This document shows, in pieces, positions 16,484-28,090 of a DNA stretch of 64,000 bases. A program made the translations under genes and the position numbers. Source of the DNA: Staphylococcus taiwanensis (GTDB taxonomy: Bacteria; Bacillota; Bacilli; Staphylococcales; Staphylococcaceae); contig CP058667.1 of NCBI GenBank assembly GCA_020544305.1, positions 1,550,001 through 1,614,000 of the forward strand. The letters run 5' to 3'. Positions within the stretch are counted from its first letter, which is position 1, and every line of letters begins with the position of its first letter. A model generated the notes under the pieces. The model was not told where the DNA came from. It did not search any database and saw only the letters and a list, made by a program, of their open reading frames with translations.

Positions 16484-17725
16484 TTACTCTTTTTTATAAC
16501 CTTTGATAATGTAGTCTTCATTTTCAGGATTAAAATCCATCGTCTCAATTAACGTATGCTGCTTTAAGAAATATAATCTGTCCGCTTCTGTACTTGGCAC
16601 TGTCTCTTCGTAATATGTTAATGCAGACTTAATTTGATTAATCATTAAATCTTTAACTTTCGATTTATCTTCATTATCACGACTAGATACAAATACGGAT
16701 GGTGACTGTGAAACAGGCTCATCTGCAGTATCGTCGCATTGATCTTTCTTATTGAAAATGACTGCCTCCGGAATTTGATCCATATCTAAATCTTTAACAA
16801 TGCGATTTACCGTATCATATTGAGAACGATACTCTGGATGACTCGCATCTACCACATGTAATAATAAATCCGCGCCTTTTGCTTCTTCTAATGTTGATTT
16901 AAAAGCTGCAATTAAAGTCGTAGGTAACTTTTGTATAAAACCAACCGTATCAGAAATAATTAGATTAAAACCATTGTTAATTTGAATTTGGCGTGTTTTA
17001 GGATCTAAGGTAGCAAAGAGTAAATCTTTCTCGAATGTTTCATCTCCAGACAAAACATTGAACCATGAAGATTTGCCAGCATTTGTATAACCTATTAATG
17101 CTATTTGGAATACTTGATTTTGTTCACGTTTGCTACGATAACGTTCACGATGTTCAACCACTGTTTGTAATTGATGTTTAATTTCGTTCATTCGAGTACG
17201 AATGTGTCGGCGATCCATTTCTAATTTCGTTTCACCAGGACCACGTGTACCTATACCGCCACCTAATCGAGATAAGCTTTTACCGTGTCCTTGAAGTCTA
17301 GGAAGTAAATAATCTAGTTGTGCTAGTTCGACTTGTAATTTACCTTCTCTACTTTTTGCTCTTAACGCGAAAATTTCTAATATCAATTGGGTTCTATCAA
17401 TAATTTTTATGCCCAAATTATCATTTAATGTTTTTGATTGTGCGGTAGTTAACTCATCATTGGTAACTACAACATCTATGTCATGAAATTCTATAAAAGC
17501 TTTTAATTCATCAATTTTACCTTTACCTACATAATACTTATGATCAACTTGTTCTCTGTTTTGCGTAACTTGACCTTTGACCTCAAGCTGACAAGTCAGA
17601 GAAAGTGCTTTTAATTCTTCCATAGTAGAATCAAAATTAAATTCATTATCTTTTTGAGCATGTACACCGACTAATACAGCAGTTTCTAAACTTTTCTTTG
17701 TATCGTGTGTGATTTGCTGAGTCAT
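16484..17725 (-). CDS. hflX: Ribosome-associated GTPase HflX
   Basis: A 413-residue GTPase that binds the 50S subunit and splits stalled or hibernating ribosomes. The N-terminal HflX domain (about 1-185) ends with the glycine-rich LSRLGGGIGTRGPGE loop, followed by a long helix pair and the G domain: GYTNAGKSS (G1), DTVGFI (G3), NKKD (G4). The ATG after AAGGAGATGTATAAC was taken; an ATG three codons upstream lies inside that site. Confidence 0.95.
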   Translation of the reverse strand: MTQQITHDTKKSLETAVLVGVHAQKDNEFNFDSTMEELKALSLTCQLEVKGQVTQNREQVDHKYYVGKGKIDELKAFIEFHDIDVVVTNDELTTAQSKTLNDNLGIKIIDRTQLILEIFALRAKSREGKLQVELAQLDYLLPRLQGHGKSLSRLGGGIGTRGPGETKLEMDRRHIRTRMNEIKHQLQTVVEHRERYRSKREQNQVFQIALIGYTNAGKSSWFNVLSGDETFEKDLLFATLDPKTRQIQINNGFNLIISDTVGFIQKLPTTLIAAFKSTLEEAKGADLLLHVVDASHPEYRSQYDTVNRIVKDLDMDQIPEAVIFNKKDQCDDTADEPVSQSPSVFVSSRDNEDKSKVKDLMINQIKSALTYYEETVPSTEADRLYFLKQHTLIETMDFNPENEDYIIKGYKKE

Positions 17726-17834
17726 GTTATACATCTCCTTCTTAAACGTTTCTCAAATATTCTATCACAGTGTTTATTCAAAGACTATATAGGCAAATTA
17801 TGTTAAATTATAAATAACTTGAAAGGGTGATATT

Positions 17835-18311
17835 ATGGAAAATATTTATGATTTTGTAGTTCAAAAATCTAATGGTGAAGATTATAAATTAGAAGATTAC
17901 AAAGGCAAAGTAATGCTAATTGTTAACACTGCTAGTGAATGTGGCTTCACGCCACAATTTGAAGGTTTACAAGCATTATACGATAAATATAAAGAGCAAG
18001 GATTTATTGTTTTAGGATTTCCATGCAACCAATTTGGAGGTCAAGAACCTGGTTCAGGTGCTGAAGCAAATCAAAATTGCAAAATTAACTATGGTGTTAC
18101 ATTCCCTATCCATGAAAAAGTGGATGTTAAAGGAGAAAATCAACATCCTTTATTCCGTTATTTAACAGACGCAGCTAAAGGTATGTTAAATGAAAAAATC
18201 AAATGGAATTTCACTAAATTCTTAGTTGATCGTGACGGAAACGTTGTAGGACGATTCTCACCTCAGAAAAAACCAGCGCAATTAGAAAAAGACATCGAAA
18301 AACTACTATAA
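17835..18311 (+). CDS. bsaA: Glutathione peroxidase-type thiol peroxidase
   Basis: A 158-residue thioredoxin-fold peroxidase. The peroxidatic residue is Cys36 in [10 protein letters not shown], cysteine and not selenocysteine; [12 protein letters not shown] and [13 protein letters not shown] carry the other tetrad residues and a possible resolving cysteine. Staphylococci lack glutathione, so the reductant is likely thioredoxin or bacillithiol-linked. GAAAGGGTG precedes the start. It is transcribed toward hfq, sharing a terminator region. Confidence 0.93.
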   Translation: MENIYDFVVQKSNGEDYKLEDYKGKVMLIVNTASECGFTPQFEGLQALYDKYKEQGFIVLGFPCNQFGGQEPGSGAEANQNCKINYGVTFPIHEKVDVKGENQHPLFRYLTDAAKGMLNEKIKWNFTKFLVDRDGNVVGRFSPQKKPAQLEKDIEKLL

Positions 18312-18335
18312 TTATCTTTAATATCATAAAAAAAG

Positions 18336-18390
18336 ACCTCATTACAGAGTACATTTTAATTCTTGTAACTCTATAATGAGGCTTTTTATT
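18336..18390. terminator. Terminator after bsaA
   Basis: CCTCATTACAGAGTACA pairs with TGTAACTCTATAATGAGG, followed by CTTTTTATT on the plus strand and preceded by an A-run, so it can act in both directions. Confidence 0.8.
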
Positions 18391-18412
18391 ACAAACATTC
18401 CTCTATTTGTTC

Positions 18413-18503
18413 AAAAGTGCTTGGAATTTGATGAGTTATTGCAAGTTACATCGTCTTTAAGACCGCTGTCTACGCTCTTAAGAACTTACAACATTGCACT
18501 TTA
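18413..18503. ncRNA. Structured intergenic sequence between bsaA and hfq (candidate RNA or extended 3' UTR)
   Basis: An outer stem AAAGTGC/GCACTTT encloses about 75 bases that contain an AAGTT/AACTT pair and the small hairpin GTCTT-TAAGAC. The composition is less AT-rich than neighbouring spacers and there is no open frame. It could be the 3' end of the miaA-hfq transcript or an independent small RNA. No promoter is clear. Confidence 0.3.
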
Positions 18504-18511
18504 ATTACAAC

Positions 18512-18754
18512 TTATTCTTCACTACTTGCTGTTTCTTCTGAGTTTGTTGTTTCAGGTTCAACAGTAAATGTGCTGATCGCATGTTTGTAAATCAAATGTT
18601 GTTTACCTTGAGAAACTAAGCTAATCATGTATTTGTCAAAGTCTTCAATAATACCTTTCATTTGAAAGCCATTTAAAAAGAACACAGTGACTTCAGTTTG
18701 TTGTGCTTTAAAGTTCTCTAGTGCTTGATCTTGGATGTTGTGGTTTGCAATCAT
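18512..18754 (-). CDS. hfq: RNA chaperone Hfq
   Basis: An 80-residue Sm-fold protein. Sm1 spans about 10-50 (QALENFKAQQTEVTVFFLNG, with FQMKGIIEDFDKY) and Sm2 has KHLIYKHAIS replaced here by QHLIYKHAIST; the short acidic tail (TNSEETASSEE) is typical of Gram-positive Hfq. It begins within the 3' end of miaA with AAGGAG as ribosome site, an overlap of 47 bases, so the two are co-transcribed. Confidence 0.96.
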   Translation of the reverse strand: MIANHNIQDQALENFKAQQTEVTVFFLNGFQMKGIIEDFDKYMISLVSQGKQHLIYKHAISTFTVEPETTNSEETASSEE

Positions 18755-19706
18755 GTTTAGAACTCCTTTTATTTATTTGGGTTGTAATCTCATCTAACAT
18801 CATTTGAAGTGTCATTTTCTCTCTATCAAACCATTGAACATTTAACTTGTTCTTGAACCATGTCAATTGTCGCTTAGCATATTGTCTTGAATGTTGTTTT
18901 AAAGTTTCAACTGCGTCATCTAAAGCTAAATTCCCTTTAACAACAGGTACAAGCTCCTTATAGCCGATAGCTTGCATACTTTGAGATGATTCATAGCCTT
19001 GCTCAATAAGCATCTTCACTTCACTAAATAATCCGTGGCTCAACATAATATCCACACGTTTATTTATTCTTGCATATAATGTTTTGCGCGACATTTCAAT
19101 CCCTATTAATAATGTATCATAATTTTCTGTAAATTGTTGCACTTTCTTGCGAGAACTTATAAGTTTTTTTGTTTTTAAGTAATATTCAATCGCTCTAAGG
19201 ACTCTTTTTCGATTATTTGGATGAATATCATGAGCAGACGGTTTATCAAAACTTGCTAAATACTGATGCAATTCTTGATTCGTCATCTTTGATAACTCAG
19301 CTAATTTAATTCGCGTTTCTTCTTCAGTCTTTTTAGACACCGCTTCATCATCGAAAGGATAATCATATATAAGCGATTGGATATAGAGACCTGTTCCTCC
19401 AGCTATAATTGGAACTTTTCCTCTAGACGTTATATCTTCAATTAACACTTCAGCTCTTTTTTTAAAATCATAAGCCGAAAAGCTTTCATCAGGGTTTAAT
19501 ATATCTATCATATAATGCGGAACGCCATCCATTTCATCGTCTGTTACTTTAGCAGTGCCTATGTCCATTTGTTTATATACCTGCATAGAATCTCCACTAA
19601 TAATTTCACCATTTATACGTTTAGCGAGTTCAATACTTAATTCTGTTTTTCCTGAAGCAGTTGGTCCTACTATAACCACTAGAAATGGTTTATTACTGTC
19701 TTTCAA
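18708..19706 (-). CDS. miaA: tRNA dimethylallyltransferase
   Basis: A 332-residue enzyme that isopentenylates A37 of tRNAs reading UNN codons. The P-loop is GPTASGKTELS (14-24); DSMQVYK and IIAGGTGLY follow. The TTG start has GAGG nine bases upstream, within the end of the preceding hydrolase gene. The last ~20 residues (about NKRSSKHDCKPQHPRSSTREL) are encoded in the region that also holds the ribosome site and first codons of hfq. Confidence 0.95.
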   Translation of the reverse strand: MKDSNKPFLVVIVGPTASGKTELSIELAKRINGEIISGDSMQVYKQMDIGTAKVTDDEMDGVPHYMIDILNPDESFSAYDFKKRAEVLIEDITSRGKVPIIAGGTGLYIQSLIYDYPFDDEAVSKKTEEETRIKLAELSKMTNQELHQYLASFDKPSAHDIHPNNRKRVLRAIEYYLKTKKLISSRKKVQQFTENYDTLLIGIEMSRKTLYARINKRVDIMLSHGLFSEVKMLIEQGYESSQSMQAIGYKELVPVVKGNLALDDAVETLKQHSRQYAKRQLTWFKNKLNVQWFDREKMTLQMMLDEITTQINKRSSKHDCKPQHPRSSTREL

Positions 19707-19709
19707 AAT

Positions 19710-20645
19710 TTATACCTCGCTTTGGTTGTTTTTTATAACTTGTTTTTGAATCCAATCAAACATATGATTCCAAATCATCTGTTGATCATCTTCAAATAAT
19801 ATTTCGTGTCTTCTATGAGCATATAATTGAACTGTTATATGTTTTATACCTGCACCTTTTAATTTACGTCCTAATTTTCTAATTCCACTTCCATAATCGC
19901 CGAAAGGATCTTCTTTACCTGAGATGAATAAGACTGGTAATAATGGGTTCATTTTTTTCAATTGGTTATAATTAGCTGTCTTAATCATATATTTCACTGT
20001 TTGATAGATAAGTTGATTTGAAACTAAAAAACCAGTATATTCATCTTTAACGAATTTATCTACTTCATCACGCTTCGATGACAACCAATCGCTATTTGTC
20101 TCTGGCTTATCTATTTTTTTGTTAAATGATTTATAAACTAAATTGTTCACCCAATTTAATCTTTTTTGCTTTCCTGTAAAAAGCGTAATAAGTTTTAATC
20201 CTAAAACTGCAGGTATGCCTTTCCATTTTGGATATTGTCCTGTTCCAGTTAAGATAAGTCCTTGTGCCATGTCGGGATACTTTTCAACAAAAAGACGTGC
20301 AATAATTGAACCCATAGAATGTCCTAATACAATATATGGTACGTTTTTATCATTGTCATAAAGTGTTTGTGCTATTTCATATGCATCTTGTGCAATCGTC
20401 TTCATATCATCATAATGACCACGTTCATCTTCATTGATATCTTTCCCATGGCCTCTATGATTATGTCTAATTACATCATATCCTTGTTGTGTCAAAGATT
20501 GTACGAGTGCTTCATATCGATCCATATGCTCAGCCATTCCGTGAAAAATATGAATGACACCAAATGTAGCGATTTTAGCTTTATCTACTTTAACTTCTAG
20601 CATCGTGCCATCTTCAACGGTAATTTTATAAGAATTTTGACCCAC
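19710..20645 (-). CDS. Alpha/beta hydrolase, lysophospholipase/monoacylglycerol lipase-like
   Basis: A 311-residue serine hydrolase of the Hydrolase_4 group. The oxyanion segment is HIFHGMAEH, RHNHRGHGKD follows, and the nucleophile is the Ser of LGHSMGS. The later GKEDPFGD and YAHRRHEILFE carry the likely Asp and His of the triad. The GTG start (MGQNSYKI) lies seven bases after GGGAGG; longer frames upstream have no ribosome site. Ends four bases before miaA, with which it is probably co-transcribed. Substrate unknown; membrane or host lipids are plausible. Confidence 0.88.
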   Translation of the reverse strand: MGQNSYKITVEDGTMLEVKVDKAKIATFGVIHIFHGMAEHMDRYEALVQSLTQQGYDVIRHNHRGHGKDINEDERGHYDDMKTIAQDAYEIAQTLYDNDKNVPYIVLGHSMGSIIARLFVEKYPDMAQGLILTGTGQYPKWKGIPAVLGLKLITLFTGKQKRLNWVNNLVYKSFNKKIDKPETNSDWLSSKRDEVDKFVKDEYTGFLVSNQLIYQTVKYMIKTANYNQLKKMNPLLPVLFISGKEDPFGDYGSGIRKLGRKLKGAGIKHITVQLYAHRRHEILFEDDQQMIWNHMFDWIQKQVIKNNQSEV

Positions 20646-20780
20646 GCATATGCCTCCCAACGAAAAATTATTACACAAACAATTTTTCAAAGTGTATTAT
20701 TCTTTTTAATATACCTGTACTTACTTATGTTATCAAATTGAAAGCCTCTTTTTAATAGTGCTGAATCATTTTCATATGAA

Positions 20781-20876
20781 AAACTACTAGCCAGTTACTT
20801 ATATATAATACCTTAAAAGATTACCAAAATAACTTTTTATAGTATTTACATATAAATATAACTAGCTAGTAGTGTT
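20781..20876. terminator. Long imperfect palindrome downstream of glpD
   Basis: AAACTACTAGCCAGTTA pairs with TAACTAGCTAGTAGTGTTT, and the interior (TATATAATACC and its partner around AGTATTTACATATA) can extend the stem. On the minus strand the distal arm ends in AGTTTTTC, so it can terminate glpD, but it is much longer than a usual terminator. Confidence 0.5.
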
Positions 20877-20905
20877 TACAAATTTATAAGAAGTTTAATT
20901 AGTTA

Positions 20906-22579
20906 TTATTTTAAAACTGCTAATTGTTCATTACCATTAGTAGCTTCTTCAATTGCTAAATTAACTTCTTTCGTATATTCATTTTTTTGACTTTGAGTAT
21001 AGTTTAGTAATTTTGATAATTCTTCAATGACTGCATCTTTATATTGTTTTACTTCATTAATATTGAAATAAAGTTTACCTGTTCGACGTACTAAGAAATC
21101 AGTAGGTTTATATACCATTTCATTTTGAACGCTATATACTAATTGTACATATAATTCTAAAGGTAAGTTTAAGTCTTTATCTTGAGCAATTTGAGCAATA
21201 TTAAATAATTTATCAACGTTAGAACCATATTTAGTGGCTAAACGACGTGCAACGCCTTCTTTAAGGCCAATTGCTTTGCCTTCTTCAACTTTACGTTCTA
21301 CAAAGTTTTCGAAATTACTACTACCGCCTACATCTCCACCAGAGATAGGTGTGTTTTTCGTAGCACATTCTGCAAAAGTTAATTTATATTCTTGTTTTAA
21401 ACGTTTTGCTAATAAATCAACGATTTCTAAAGCCATGTGACGGTAACCAGTTAATTTACCTCCAGCAATCGTTAATAGACCTGATTTACCTTCCCAAATT
21501 TCGTCTTTACGTGAAATTTCTGATGGGTCTTTTCCATCTTCTAAAATTAATGGTCTAACGCCAGCCCATGTAGATTCAATATCTTCGTCTTTAACATTTA
21601 CATCAGGGAACATGTAGTTAATTGCGTCAATTAAATAATCTCTATCTTCTTGAGTTGTTAAAGGTTTCGCTTTGTCGTTATCATAGAATGTATCTGTTGT
21701 ACCCACATATGCTTTACCTTCACGTGGAATAGCAAAAATCATACGACCATCTTTTTCAGTATCGAAATAAACTGCTTGGCCTAAAGGGAATTTAGATTGA
21801 TCAATTACAACGTGTACACCTTTAGTTAAACGTAACTGTTTATTGTTACGTGTATAATCTTTTTTACGTACTTCATCAACCCATGGTCCTGCCGCATTAA
21901 TTACTTTTTTCGCTTTAATTTGGTATAATTCGCCAGTTAATAAATCTTGAACTTCAATACCTCTGACTTTAGATTTAGAATCATAGATAAAATCAGTTGA
22001 TTTAGTGTGATTAAGAATTTCTGCACCATTCTCTTCAGCACGTTTCATTACCTCAATCGTTAAACGTGCATCGTCAGTACGGTATTCAACATAATAACCG
22101 CCACCTTTAAGACCAGCTTTTTTAACTAAAGGTTCTTTTTCTAATGTTTGTTTTTTAGTTAACATTTTTTTACGTTCATATCTTTTAACACCAGCTAAGC
22201 GGTCATATGCTGTTAAACCTAAATTAGTTGTGAATTTACCAAATGTACCACCTTTGTGCATAGGTAATAACATCCATTCAGGTGTTGTAACATGTGGTCC
22301 ATTTTCATAAACTATTGCACGTTCTTTACCAGTTTCAGCGACGACTTTAATTTGTGCTTGTTTTAAGTAACGTAAGCCACCGTGTACAAGTTTTGTTGAG
22401 CGTGAACTTGTACCTTGCGCGAAGTCTTGCATTTCAACTAAAGCTACTTTCATACCACGTTGTGACGCATCTAATGCAATACCTGCACCTGTAATACCGC
22501 CACCAATAATAACTACGTCGTATTCATCATTTTGCAAGTTTTTTTTAATTACTTCTCTATTTAAAGTAGATAAAGCCAT
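20906..22579 (-). CDS. glpD: Aerobic glycerol-3-phosphate dehydrogenase
   Basis: A 557-residue FAD enzyme at the membrane that oxidises glycerol-3-phosphate to dihydroxyacetone phosphate and feeds electrons to menaquinone. The N-terminal dinucleotide-binding motif is [21 protein letters not shown]-like (about 22-41); [15 protein letters not shown] and GVRPLI are family signatures. The ribosome site is GGAGGGG. Last gene of the glycerol set, with a terminator-like leader before it suited to control by GlpP. Confidence 0.97.
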   Translation of the reverse strand: MALSTLNREVIKKNLQNDEYDVVIIGGGITGAGIALDASQRGMKVALVEMQDFAQGTSSRSTKLVHGGLRYLKQAQIKVVAETGKERAIVYENGPHVTTPEWMLLPMHKGGTFGKFTTNLGLTAYDRLAGVKRYERKKMLTKKQTLEKEPLVKKAGLKGGGYYVEYRTDDARLTIEVMKRAEENGAEILNHTKSTDFIYDSKSKVRGIEVQDLLTGELYQIKAKKVINAAGPWVDEVRKKDYTRNNKQLRLTKGVHVVIDQSKFPLGQAVYFDTEKDGRMIFAIPREGKAYVGTTDTFYDNDKAKPLTTQEDRDYLIDAINYMFPDVNVKDEDIESTWAGVRPLILEDGKDPSEISRKDEIWEGKSGLLTIAGGKLTGYRHMALEIVDLLAKRLKQEYKLTFAECATKNTPISGGDVGGSSNFENFVERKVEEGKAIGLKEGVARRLATKYGSNVDKLFNIAQIAQDKDLNLPLELYVQLVYSVQNEMVYKPTDFLVRRTGKLYFNINEVKQYKDAVIEELSKLLNYTQSQKNEYTKEVNLAIEEATNGNEQLAVLK

Positions 22580-22616
22580 AAATATACCCCTCCAACATTT
22601 TATTTTGAAAAATAAA

Positions 22617-22662
22617 GAGACCTATCCACACAGAATGCTACTGTATGAAGACAGGTCTCTCA
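22617..22662 (-). promoter_or_regulatory. glpD leader terminator, probable GlpP antitermination site
   Basis: On the minus strand GAGAGACCTGTC...GATAGGTCTC closes an imperfect stem followed by TTTATTTTT, about 40 bases before glpD. In Bacillus, GlpP with glycerol-3-phosphate allows read-through of just such a leader. A similar structure precedes glpF, and glpP is present 3 kb upstream. Confidence 0.7.
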
Positions 22663-22730
22663 AATCTCGATTAATTTATTAACTTAATTATATGGTAACA
22701 CACTTCTATAAACTAAGCCATTAATAGTAA

Positions 22731-24245
<1,515 letters not shown>

Positions 24246-24279
24246 CTAATGTGTATAAAATGCGATATCAATATAAAAA

Positions 24280-24325
24280 ATGATTAGGAAGTGTACTATA
24301 TAAATAGCACTTTTCCAAAAAAATA
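24280..24325 (-). terminator. Hairpin between glpF and glpK
   Basis: On the minus strand GGAAAAGTGCTA...TAGTACACTTCC forms a stem followed after a few bases by ATTTTTTAT. Could attenuate glpK expression relative to glpF. Confidence 0.55.
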
Positions 24326-24354
24326 ATCATAAAATTAGATAATTATTTAAAATA

Positions 24355-25173
24355 TTAATAGATAGACTCAATGTCTTTTGATTTGTTTGCTTTATTTAAA
24401 GCTAAACCTAGTAATAACGTAGCAATAACTAAGATGATTCCTATTGCACAAACGAAATCAAATTGTCCTTTATAAAACACTTTGTAAATAACTGCACCAA
24501 GCATTCCGCCAGAGATAGGTCCTAATACCGGTACGATAGCATAACCCCAGTTTGAACTACCTTTGCCAGCAATTGGTAAAATGGCATGAGCGATTCTAGG
24601 TCCTAAGTCACGGGCTGGATTAATCGCATATCCTGTTGGACCACCTAAACTTAAACCAATCGCAACGATTAATGCACCAACGATTAAAGGATTCATTCCA
24701 TCAGCAATTTTATTAACGCCGATATACAAAATACCCAAACATAAAATAGCTGTACCAATAATCTCACTTAAAAAGTTTGCAAAATAGTTTTTAATAGCAG
24801 GTGCTGTAGAGAATACACCTAATTTTGCACCTTGATCCTCAGTTGCTTTCCAATGTGGTAAGTACATTAACCAAACGAGTACACCGCCAAAAATACCACC
24901 AAGCATTTGACAAATGATGTATCCAGGTACTTGTGCCCAACTAAAACCGCCATCCATTGCTAAAGCAATAGTTACTGCTGGATTTAAATGTGCTCCTGAA
25001 AATTTACCAACAGCGTATGCACCCATCGATACCGCTAAACCCCAACCTGCAGCAATTACTATCCAATCTGAATCTTGACCTGCACTACGTTTTAAATTAA
25101 CGTTAGCACAGACCCCACCACCGAATAATATTAAGATAGCAGTACCTAAAAATTCTGCTAAATATACGTTCAT
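24355..25173 (-). CDS. glpF: Glycerol uptake facilitator
   Basis: A 272-residue aquaglyceroporin with six membrane helices and the two half-helix motifs HLNPAVTIAL and INPARDLGPR that meet in the pore; the Arg of the second forms the selectivity filter. ATG chosen behind TAGGAGG; longer frames run back into the leader hairpin and were rejected. First gene of the glpF-glpK-glpD series, with promoter, cre and GlpP-type leader upstream. Confidence 0.96.
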   Translation of the reverse strand: MNVYLAEFLGTAILILFGGGVCANVNLKRSAGQDSDWIVIAAGWGLAVSMGAYAVGKFSGAHLNPAVTIALAMDGGFSWAQVPGYIICQMLGGIFGGVLVWLMYLPHWKATEDQGAKLGVFSTAPAIKNYFANFLSEIIGTAILCLGILYIGVNKIADGMNPLIVGALIVAIGLSLGGPTGYAINPARDLGPRIAHAILPIAGKGSSNWGYAIVPVLGPISGGMLGAVIYKVFYKGQFDFVCAIGIILVIATLLLGLALNKANKSKDIESIY

Positions 25174-25195
25174 GAATAAACCTCCTATTAAGACA

Positions 25196-25241
25196 AAGAG
25201 ATTCCTACAAAAGCACTGATAAGGCATTGCAGAAATCTCTT
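25196..25241 (-). promoter_or_regulatory. glpF leader terminator, probable GlpP antitermination site
   Basis: On the minus strand AAGAGATTTCTGCAA...GTAGGAATCTCTTTGTCTT forms a stem-loop ending in a T-rich tract 23 bases before the glpF start. The position and arms (GAGATTNC.../...GGAATCTC) parallel the glpD leader hairpin. Confidence 0.7.
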
Positions 25242-25271
25242 AGTCTCTTCATCTAATATTAACTTGTTTAA

Positions 25272-25301
25272 ATCATACATAAACGGTGTAAGCGTTGTCA
25301 A
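25272..25301 (-). promoter_or_regulatory. glpF promoter
   Basis: Perfect -35 TTGACA (25296-25301 on the complement) and -10 TATGAT (25272-25277) with an 18-base spacer, about 30 bases before the leader hairpin. Confidence 0.75.
25287..25300. promoter_or_regulatory. Catabolite response element (cre) in the glpF promoter
   Basis: TGTAAGCGTTGTCA fits TGWAANCGNTNWCA at every position and overlaps the -35 hexamer, so CcpA binding would block transcription initiation when glucose is present. Confidence 0.8.
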
Positions 25302-25473
25302 TACTTTTGTTAAAATATTGTCACAGTTTGAATTTAAAAAAGTATAAATGTTTTCATTTTTTTATTAATAAATGGAACGGTATATATTGTATTTTTTTAC
25401 ATATTTTTAAGCTTTAAAATTACATGCACTATTATTATGCAAAATACGCACATTAAAATTTTTTATTTTAAAT
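25302..25473. other. AT-rich spacer between glpP and glpF promoter
   Basis: The rest of the 300-base gap upstream of glpF. I see no open frame with a ribosome site and no strong hairpin. Confidence 0.4.
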
Positions 25474-26007
25474 TTACCATAAAGATCGATTGCTAGTGGT
25501 TACATAACTTGCACCACTAGTAATTGCTTCTTGAATCTCACTTTCTTCATTGATTAATCCACCTGCAATGACTTTAGAAGGTGTTTCTTCATCAACGATT
25601 TTCACAATTTTATGTGCAATTCCAGGTAAAACTTCAACATAATCAGGTTCTACCTTTTTAATTAGATGAATACTACGTTTTAAAGCTTGACTATCGATGA
25701 TAAACACTCTAAATATCGTAAGTTTATTTAGTGCTTTGGCTCTTTGAATCACTTTAGACTTTGTTGAAACGATACCCTTAGGTTGGTATGTTTGTATAAT
25801 GTACTCACATGCGTATTCATCATGTGACATTCCCTTAATTAAATCAATATGAATATATGCCTCAATATCATTTTTTTGAAGTAACGCCATTACACTCTTT
25901 AAATGTCCTATATGCATATCTAATAACACGCATATTTTATAATCCGTTTGCGTCAATTTTTCTAAATCTTTCATGTTGCGGATAGCTGGTAATACGTATT
26001 CTTTCAT
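25474..26007 (-). CDS. glpP: Glycerol uptake operon antiterminator
   Basis: A 177-residue member of the GlpP family, RNA-binding proteins that with glycerol-3-phosphate stop termination in glp leaders and stabilise the mRNA. The C-terminal GLINEESEIQEAITSGASYVTTSNRSLW region is a TIM-barrel-like phosphate-binding end. I start at MKEYVLPAIRN behind AGAGGAA; the ATG three codons earlier touches that site. Follows mutL by 15 bases, so it may be on the mutSL transcript. Confidence 0.92.
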   Translation of the reverse strand: MKEYVLPAIRNMKDLEKLTQTDYKICVLLDMHIGHLKSVMALLQKNDIEAYIHIDLIKGMSHDEYACEYIIQTYQPKGIVSTKSKVIQRAKALNKLTIFRVFIIDSQALKRSIHLIKKVEPDYVEVLPGIAHKIVKIVDEETPSKVIAGGLINEESEIQEAITSGASYVTTSNRSLW

Positions 26008-26022
26008 CAATCGCATTCCTCT

Positions 26023-28077
26023 CTAAATTACTCGTTTAAATAATTTTTCAAGTTCATAATTTGAGAAATTGATAATTATCGGTCTACCGTGAGGACATGT
26101 AAATGGGTCTTCCGCTTCACGTAATTGATCTATTAAATCCGCCATCTCATTTATTTTTAAATAATGGTTCGCTTTAATAGATTTTTTACAGCTCATCATA
26201 ATTGCTGCATCCTCACGCATCTTTTTCACATCAATTTTTTTATGATTTAATACTAATTCAACCATATCTTGAATAATTTCTTCTGCTTCGGCTTTTGGGA
26301 ACCACACTGGATAACTATTCACAATATAATCATGGCCACCGAAATGTTCTAAATGTACACCTACTTTATCTAATTCCTCTTGATATTGGTCAATAATGAT
26401 TTGTTCGTCTTTTGAAAAGTGGAATGTCAATGGTATGAGTAAGTCTTGAACTTCATTTGTAACTTCGCCAATCTTCTCTCTAAAGTATTCATATTTAATA
26501 CGTTCTTGTGCCGCATGTTGGTCTATCATAAACATGCCATTTTCGTTTTGGGCAATAATATAAGTGCCATGTACTTGACCAACAACCTCCATATAAGGCA
26601 CACGACGAGAAGGTGTTTTACTTACTTTTCCTTTAATATCGTTATTCTCTTGTTCGTAATAAGTCGCTTGAGCATCCGACTCTGATATTTCAGATATAAA
26701 CGTGTCTGATTCTGAATCAGATGTTGATGAAACAGTTCTATCTTGATTATCTTGAGTTGACGACGCTTCTCTATACAAATTATTTAAAATTTCTTTCTGA
26801 ATTTGAAAGTAATCTTCTTCTTCCGTACGTTTATTATTATGAAGGGATGATGAATCAGAAACATCGTTAGGTATTGATTCTTGTGATGTACTATTGTATT
26901 CAAAGTTACTGTTAGTATTTTGGTTTGAGTTACCGTTTATATTTTGATGACTAGTAGTTGCTTCATTTGAATTATTATGTTCAGTTTGAGTAGAATTTTG
27001 TCGTTTTTCAAAGTCTAATTTTTGTTGTTCAAAAGTATGTAATACTTTATTTTTCTTCGGTGTATGATCTAAATCATTTTGTGGAATTAAAATTCTATCT
27101 TTAAATACGTCACGAATCTTTTCAACGATTAGATTATATAATTGTTCTTCTTTAGACAATCTAACTTCAAGTTTTGTTGGGTGAACATTAACATCTACTA
27201 ATATTGGATCCATTTGAATATTGATATAGCAAATTGGATAACGACCGATCATAAGTAAAGTATGATAACCTTCAACAATCGCTTTATTTAACACAAAGTT
27301 TTTGATATATCTACCATTTATAAAAATTGAAATATAATGCTTATTGCTACGAGAATGTTCTGGTTTGGCAACATATCCCTCTAAATGGTAATCACTCGTA
27401 TCGCCTTCAATATGAACTAAATCTTTTGCAACTTTAATACCATAAATCTCTGCCATCACTTCATTTGTTTTACCAGAGCCATTTGTTTTTAATAATACTT
27501 TACCATCTGAAATCAAAGATATTCGAATATCCGGGTGACTCATTGCCATTCGGTTTACAATATCAGTAATCTTACCTAATTCTGTATAAAGGCTTTTAAT
27601 ATACTTTAATCGTGCTGGTGTGTTATAAAATAGTGATTCTACCTTGATATCAGTACCTTTTTTAGCCTTAGCTGGCTTTTGGGATAATATTTCACCATTT
27701 TCAGCATAAATTTCATGGCCGTTTTCACTGTCAGTACAAGTCTTAAGTGTAACTTTAGCGACAGAGGAAATGCTGGCTAACGCTTCACCACGAAAGCCTA
27801 ATGTTCTTATGTGAAATAAATCATCATCTGCATCTAATTTACTTGTAGCATGTCTATGGAATACAAGTTTTAAATCATCTTGCTCTATACCTGTTCCATT
27901 ATCTACTACTCGAATAGAAGATATTCCAGATTGTTCGACTTCAATATTGATTTCAGTTGATTGTGCATCTATAGCGTTTTCAAGTAATTCTTTAACTACT
28001 GAACTTGGTCTTTCAACTACTTCACCAGCAGCTATCTTATTTGCAAGTGAGGTTTGTAGCTCTTTTATTTTACCCAC
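26023..28077 (-). CDS. mutL: DNA mismatch repair protein MutL
   Basis: A 684-residue protein. The N-terminal GHKL ATPase (1-~330) has [15 protein letters not shown] and GFRGEAL boxes. A Ser/Asn/Thr/Gln-rich linker (~350-470) joins it to the C-terminal dimerisation/endonuclease domain with [12 protein letters not shown] and CPHGRP motifs, so it is the nicking type found in bacteria without MutH. GTG start behind AGAGGTGG, 13 bases after mutS. Confidence 0.97.
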   Translation of the reverse strand: MGKIKELQTSLANKIAAGEVVERPSSVVKELLENAIDAQSTEINIEVEQSGISSIRVVDNGTGIEQDDLKLVFHRHATSKLDADDDLFHIRTLGFRGEALASISSVAKVTLKTCTDSENGHEIYAENGEILSQKPAKAKKGTDIKVESLFYNTPARLKYIKSLYTELGKITDIVNRMAMSHPDIRISLISDGKVLLKTNGSGKTNEVMAEIYGIKVAKDLVHIEGDTSDYHLEGYVAKPEHSRSNKHYISIFINGRYIKNFVLNKAIVEGYHTLLMIGRYPICYINIQMDPILVDVNVHPTKLEVRLSKEEQLYNLIVEKIRDVFKDRILIPQNDLDHTPKKNKVLHTFEQQKLDFEKRQNSTQTEHNNSNEATTSHQNINGNSNQNTNSNFEYNSTSQESIPNDVSDSSSLHNNKRTEEEDYFQIQKEILNNLYREASSTQDNQDRTVSSTSDSESDTFISEISESDAQATYYEQENNDIKGKVSKTPSRRVPYMEVVGQVHGTYIIAQNENGMFMIDQHAAQERIKYEYFREKIGEVTNEVQDLLIPLTFHFSKDEQIIIDQYQEELDKVGVHLEHFGGHDYIVNSYPVWFPKAEAEEIIQDMVELVLNHKKIDVKKMREDAAIMMSCKKSIKANHYLKINEMADLIDQLREAEDPFTCPHGRPIIINFSNYELEKLFKRVI

Positions 28078-28090
28078 TTCTAGACCACCT

